DNA of 64,000 bases. Source: Pleodorina starrii (lineage: Eukaryota > Chlorophyta > Chlorophyceae > Chlamydomonadales > Volvocaceae). Below the pieces are notes generated by a model that made no database searches, was not told the DNA's origin, and saw only the letters and a program-made list of their open reading frames with translations. The stretch is from assembly GCA_030267565.1 (NCBI GenBank), contig BRXU01000019.1:1600501-1664500 (forward strand), given 5' to 3'. A program made the position numbers and the translations under genes. Positions 58,609-64,000 of this stretch are shown here, piece after piece (within the stretch, counting starts at the first letter, position 1; every line of letters starts with the position of its first letter).

Positions 58609-61600
58609 ATGGAGCAGCTGTCCGCCCAAGCGGCACCGGCGAAGCCGGAGCGCAAGGTCACGTCCCTGCAAATTGCCGGCATCCCGGTGGAGTTCCCCTT
58701 TGAGCCCTATCCATGCCAGGTGACTGGGGGCTTGGAGCCCGCCGTATGTTTGACCAGTGGCAAAGCGGTCGCAAGGGTTGGGTCTCGTCTCGGCCGGTGA
58801 AGAGCGGCCGGCGGTGTTACTCTCAGCGCGGCACGAGGCTTCGGCAGCAGCTCGGCGAATCCCAGCGCCCCCTTCATGTTTAGGGTTATGGAAAGAAGAG
58901 AACCGCAGCGAACCGCAGCCTCGTCCTCATATGTTCGTGGCACCTCCGGCACCTTGGCAAGCCACTTTGCCATCCCGTCCTGCCTGGTCTTGGCTGGCAC
59001 GAAGCCCGGCCCCCGCCCCCTCCGCCAGTCGCTCCCGCCCGAGTGCCTCACGGACCGGGCAGCCGCAACGCAGAACGCACTGTTGAGACGCCTGCGTTGG
59101 GCACACACACACCCGAAGAAGAACACGATTGCTTTGCGCCCTCCTGGAGATATCGGTGGAGATGGCGGCGGCTCCTCCCCCTATTGGCAGACGCCGACCT
59201 GCCTCCTGCCTCCTGCGCCGCCGCCTTGACATCCCTTCCCTTCCCTTCCCCATAGCTGAGGCATGTGAACTGGAGGCATGTGACCCACATCGCCGCACCC
59301 GACGGCCGACGTTGGCTCTTACTGACCATGTCGCACCGCACCCCACCACATCCCGCCTCCCCGCCTCGCCTCGCTCCGGTGCCGCTCCCCTCCGCTCCGC
59401 CCTGGTGCCGATCCGCTCCGCTCTGTTCCGTTCCGCAGCGGGACTTTATGGAGTCGGTCATCACAGCGCTGCAGCAGGTGGGGGGATGGGAAGGAGGGAT
59501 GGGGGTTTGGGGGGTGGGGCAGGGAGGGAGGGAGGGAGGGTTTTGGGTGCGCGGGCCCCCCGCACCGCTTACGTGGAACCGACAGCACGTGTCTGCTACC
59601 GTTGCGCATCCCCGCAGGCTCCCCTGCCCGTCATCTTTCAACAACCCCTTCCCTCCGTCCCTCCCGGTTACTCGCCCTCTCTTTCCTTACGGCCCTGCTG
59701 CTGCTGCTGCTGCTGCTGCTGTTGGTTCTGGCTCTGGTTCCTGTGGTGTCAGGGCAAGAACGCGCTGCTTGAGAGCCCCACCGGGACGGGCAAGACGCTG
59801 TGTCTGCTGTGCTCCACTCTGGCTTGGAGGGAGTCGCTCAAGGTGGGGGGGGGGGGAGGGGAAGGAGAGGCCGGAGGGGGGAGGGAGGAGAGGACCGGGG
59901 AGAGGCGTGCGGCGGCAGGGAGGGAGGGAGAGAAGCCCCCGGTTCTGCAGGACATGACTCGTGAAACGCAGGCTGCCTTGGCTGGCTCTGGGAGGGCGCG
60001 CGGCTGTCCGGGGGGCAGCCCCTTCGGGCTTAGTAAGGGGGTCGACTTCCCACCTGCTCTCCCATCCTCGTTGCCTTGGCATTCGCATACGGCCACGGCC
60101 TGAGCGCTTACCAGGCCTGGTACCGCAACCGCAACCGCGCACCTACCCTGCGCCTCACTCCCCCTTCCCCCTCCCGCCTTCTCACTCGCCGGCCGCAGCC
60201 ACCGACCCCCGACCCGGCCGCGGCGGCCGCGGCTGCCCTGGCTGCCCAGGCGGGTCTAGTGGGGAACCTGGGGATGGGTATGGGGGGTTTCGGAGCTGTC
60301 ATGGGCCTCTCAGGAACGGTGGCGGCGGCCGCAGCGGCGCTGGTGGGGGCCGGAGGTGGCGGCGGCCCCGGCGGGCAGCAGCCGGGGGCGCCCGGTGGCG
60401 GCCCCGCCGGAGGCGCCGCCGCCGCCGGCGGGGTTGGCGGCAAGCCCGAGCTGCCGCTGATCATCTACTCGAGTCGCACCCACAGTCAGTTGGCTCAGGT
60501 GATGAAGGAGCTGCGCAACTCGAGCTACAAGTGAGTGAGTGAGCGGGAGGGAGAGTGGGAGGGAGGGAGGGAAATGAGTGGGAGGGAGGGAGGGAGTGCG
60601 AGGGAGGGAGTGGGAGGGAAGTGGGTGGGAGGAAGGTATAAGTGAGTGGGCGAATGGGAGTGAATTAGTGAGGGATGGAGGGAGGGAGGCTATAAGTGAG
60701 GAAGTGAGCGGGCCAGGGCGTGATGGAGGAGGAGGAGCGCGGTCGGAGGAGGGCAGCGTATTGAGGCGGCAATACATACAGACGGTACCGCAGCGAAAGC
60801 GACGATAGCGAACGGACGGGCTGCGGGGGCTGCAGGGGCTGCGGGGGCTTGGGTGGAGCGAGCGGCGGCCTACCGCCCTGCTGTGCCCACTTTGTAACAC
60901 GGCCAGGAGCGCTCCTGTCACCTTCATCGCCACCGCCACCGGTACCAGTACCAGTGCTGTCCTCAAGAGCCTCCAACCCCCCCCCCCGCCCCGCCCCCCC
61001 GGGGCTCCGGCCTATACGTGCACAACCCCTCCCCCCCCCCCCACACACACACCTTCTCTCCCCCTCCTTCTTGGCCCCCACCGATCCAACGGCACTCCGA
61101 CCCACATTCACTCCGCCTCCCGCTCCCCCCTCCCCTGTCCGGGTGTTTGTTTGTTGGGCCAGGGACCGGGTCCGCTCCACGGTGCTTTCCTCCCGGCAGC
61201 AGACCTGTCTGCACCCCACTGCCAGCAAGCTGAGTGGAGGGGCGGCCAACCAGGCATGCAAGGCGCTCACAGCCGCCCGAAAGTGCAGCTGGTGGGGGAG
61301 GGGGGGGAGGGAGGGAGGGAGGGAGGAAGGGCACGAGGGAAGGAGAGGGGGGAGGAGAAGGGGGAAGGGGGAAGGGGTGGGGGGTTGAAGGCTCGGGAGT
61401 GGAGTGTTGAGGAGGCGCGGTGACCGCGATGCGGTGTGGGATGCCGCCGCAAGGGTAAAGTCCCCAGCCCGGTATCACATGCCCGTTCTCGTTCCCCTTC
61501 CTCCGTCTGCCGCTCCTCAAGACAGCTCCTCCAGGGAACGAGAACGGGCAGCCGCCGCCCACCTTCTTGGACTGAAGTCCCGGCCGTCCGCAGCCCGCCG

Positions 61601-64000
61601 CCTCCCCATCCCCCTCGCCCAGTCCCACACCACCTCAGCCCCCATTATCCTCCTCCCGCCTCCTCACCCTCCTCGCCCTCCTCCTCCTCCCCCTCCTCCC
61701 GCCTCCTCCTCCCGCCTCCTCACTCCCCCAAACCCCCCGGTTGCTGTGCCGTGTGTCCACCTCAGGCACAACCAGCTCAAGTTCGGCAAGTACCGCAACG
61801 CCGCCGCCTCGCTCGTGTCCCCGGTACCCGACATTGAGGAGCTGGTGACGACGGGGAAGGCGCACGGGGTGTGTCCCTTTTACCTGGGGAGGGACGCAGG
61901 TGGGTGGGTGGGGGGTGTGGGGGGGTGGGGGGCGGTGGGGGGGGAGGGAAGGGGAGGGAGGGAGGGGGCGGGCTGGAGGGAGGCGAGGCGGGACGTGAGG
62001 GGGGTTGGCCTGCGGGCCGGAGGGAGGGAGGGAGGCCGCGGGGGCGAAGTGTTGCGGGGCGCCGGTGCCGGGGGGATGAAGCGTCCCTTCCTTGACCTGG
62101 CTAGGGGAGGGAGAATAGAGGGAGAAGGGAGGGCCCACCCGGCCGCCCGCCCGCCTCCGTTCCATTGCCGTTCCATTGCCGCGGCTGTCTCGTCTTGTCT
62201 TGTATCGCCCGCCCGCCCGCCTACCGCGCCAAAGGTAGCGCGGGGCTAACTGTCCAGCCCCCCCGCCTCCCTCTGCCACGTCCGTGACCGCGACGAGCAG
62301 GCAAGGAGGCCGACATTGTGTTTTTGCCGTACAACTATCTGCTGGATCCCTCGACTCGCCGTACAATGGCGGACAGCATCAACTGGAGCAACGCGGTCGT
62401 CATTTTCGATGAGGCGCACAACGTCGAGGTGCGCCCTACCCCGGGATTTGGGGGGGAGAGGGGGATGGGGGGGGAGGTGGAGGGGGAGGTGGAGGGGTCG
62501 GGGGAGGGGCAGGTGGGGCAAAAAGAGGAAGAGCAGGGGGAGATTGAAATCACAGGAGCGCAGCGAAAGTATCCGGAGGGGGGGAGCGGGGGGGGGCGGG
62601 GGAGGGGCTCGGCGGCGAAGGTGGAGTAGAGAAACACCGGTGAAGCAAACTGGGGCCAGGCGGGGATAAAGAAAAAGGAGACCGCTGCCAAGGGACGGAG
62701 ACGCCCGTGTTAGCGAGCGGACCCAGAGCGGGGCCGGAGCGAAGAGGGGCGTCCGGCGCCGGGACGAGGCCGTGTGTGTGTGTGTGTGTGTGTGTGGACC
62801 GCCAAGGCCCCAACCGCCAACCGCCACCTCCCCCCCCCAACGCCCCCCTCCCAGAGCGTCAGCAGCGACTCGTGTTCGTTCGACATCACCGCGAAGCAGC
62901 TCACGGACGCAATGCTGGAGACCAAGAGGTGGGGTGGCTGGGTAGGGTGGGGGGAAGGGCGGCCGGTGCGACCAGGGGTCTTATGGGGGGCAGGGGGGCC
63001 GGGAGGGAGTGAACAGGGGGTAAACGTAGACGGTAGAGGGCGATGGTGGCCCTGGTTATTAGGGTGGTGCTGGTGGTGGTGGTGGGGGCGGTGGGAGCAA
63101 GCATGCTGTACCCGGTGCGAGGTCGCACCTTGCCCTGGAGTCCCCGTTCGGGCCCCGGTTGGGTATCGTGCCCTCGCACGCACGCACGCACGCACGCACG
63201 CCCGCACGCACACTTTCATGGCCGAAACCCATCCCTCCGACCAGATGAGAAGATTCCCACTACCGGTGCCGCCCTTATTTACCGTTGAACGGCCTATCGG
63301 GCCTATCCGTGGCTGCCACCCCCCACCACCCCCCACCACCCTAACCCACCCCAACCCTCAGGTGCAAGGAGGCCTGTTTGCAGGGTATCGAGCGGGGGTC
63401 GGTGGCTCTGGTGGACGTCCCCGCACCTGGGGAGGCCCAGGGACTGGACTACCGAAGAATGGCGGCGGACATGGACCTACTGCTGGTGGGGCGGGGGGCC
63501 GGGGGTGGGGGGTGGGAGGGGTATGTGTTGGGGGGTGTGTTGGGGGTGTGTTGGGGGAGGGGGAGTCACTTGGGAGGTGGGGTTAGGTGGGGTTAGGTGG
63601 GGGGTTAGGTTGTATGTGGGGAGTGGAAGGTGGGTTTGAATGTGGGGGGTTGCGGGGGGTGGGGGGGGGCGAGGGTAGGATGGGGTGTGTGCAGCCTGCG
63701 GGGTGGGGTGGGGGGGACAGGTGCGGACGGGGCAGCGACGCGCTCGCGACGAGAACCCGCCGGGAACCCCTGAGCTCACCCACACACACCCACACCCCGT
63801 CCCCTGCTCCCCTCCCCTCCCTTCACTCTTCAAACTCCCCTTCCCTTCCCGCCATTATACCTCTCCCTGCCTCCCTCCCACCCCCCCACCCCTCCACCCT
63901 CAGGGTATCCTGAAGCTGCTAGAGAACGGCCTCCACTCCCTGGCCGCCAAGCTGCCGCCCCCCCACCCCTCGGGATACGGTGGAGGCGGAGGCGGCGGTG
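58609..64000 (+). CDS. RTEL1: RTEL1-type DEAH helicase with an Fe-S domain, 5' part; gene runs off the window
   Basis: RTEL1 is a nuclear 5'-3' DNA helicase of the XPD/FANCJ group that unwinds D-loops and telomeric structures. Ten visible exons keep phase: 58609-58719, 59439-59477, 59753-59842, 60199-60530, 61163-61291, 61766-61899, 62301-62428, 62855-62928, 63362-63485, 63904 onward. Motifs in order: [14 protein letters not shown] (Q motif), [20 protein letters not shown] (Walker A, Lys64), [14 protein letters not shown] (Ia), four Fe-S cysteines at 206, 223, 232 and 270 with near-human spacing, [32 protein letters not shown] (DEAH box). An Ala/Gly insert of about 70 residues sits between Walker A and motif Ia. 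The C-terminal helicase domain lies outside the window. Confidence 0.95.

Overview
The window looks like nuclear DNA of a Chlamydomonas-type (volvocine) green alga. The evidence is high GC, spliced genes with G|GTGAGT/GTGCGT donors and C-rich acceptors, long Ala/Gly/Pro/Gln low-complexity runs in proteins, candidate TGTAA polyadenylation signals, and TTTTAGGG-type (Chlamydomonadales telomere unit) tracts. No prokaryotic, organellar, viral or CRISPR features were seen, and no tRNA or rRNA gene was recognised. Exon models were built by hand from family alignment, splice consensus and reading-phase agreement; nothing was checked against transcripts or databases.

Layout, left to right. 1-2183 (minus): the 5' part of a PIH1-domain dynein-assembly factor gene, then a small predicted membrane protein. 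2514-11657 (plus): a 15-exon ubinuclein (HIRA histone-chaperone subunit) with two winged-helix repeats at its C-terminus. 11658-14553: no convincing gene. 14554-15729 (minus): a single-exon coiled-coil protein, with a doubtful 67-aa ORF opposite it. 16902-23107 (minus): PIG-Q/GPI1, a subunit of the ER enzyme that starts GPI-anchor synthesis. 23451-30679 (plus): ATP-citrate synthase subunit B, 16 exons and 609 aa, the best-supported gene here. 32782-34990 (plus): a Gln-rich coiled-coil protein. 37383-41183 (plus): a 1266-aa intronless low-complexity ORF. 44359-51969 (plus): a 13-exon secreted protein of unknown function. 54144-57821 (minus): a secreted N-acylglucosamine 2-epimerase-family protein. 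58609 to the window end (plus): the 5' half of the RTEL1 helicase.

The genes are functionally unrelated: cilia assembly, chromatin, GPI anchors, acetyl-CoA supply, secreted proteins, and telomere/recombination helicase. Several start head to head across short gaps (2184-2513, 23108-23450, 57822-58608), so shared promoters are likely.

The most unusual signals are: the ubinuclein/winged-helix architecture; nine copies of one 12-bp palindrome (GACCCRYGGGTC) in coding and non-coding DNA; three short motif families shared between introns of unrelated genes; three GC-AG introns; an epimerase-family protein missing its signature His; and a perfect 16-bp hairpin between genes.
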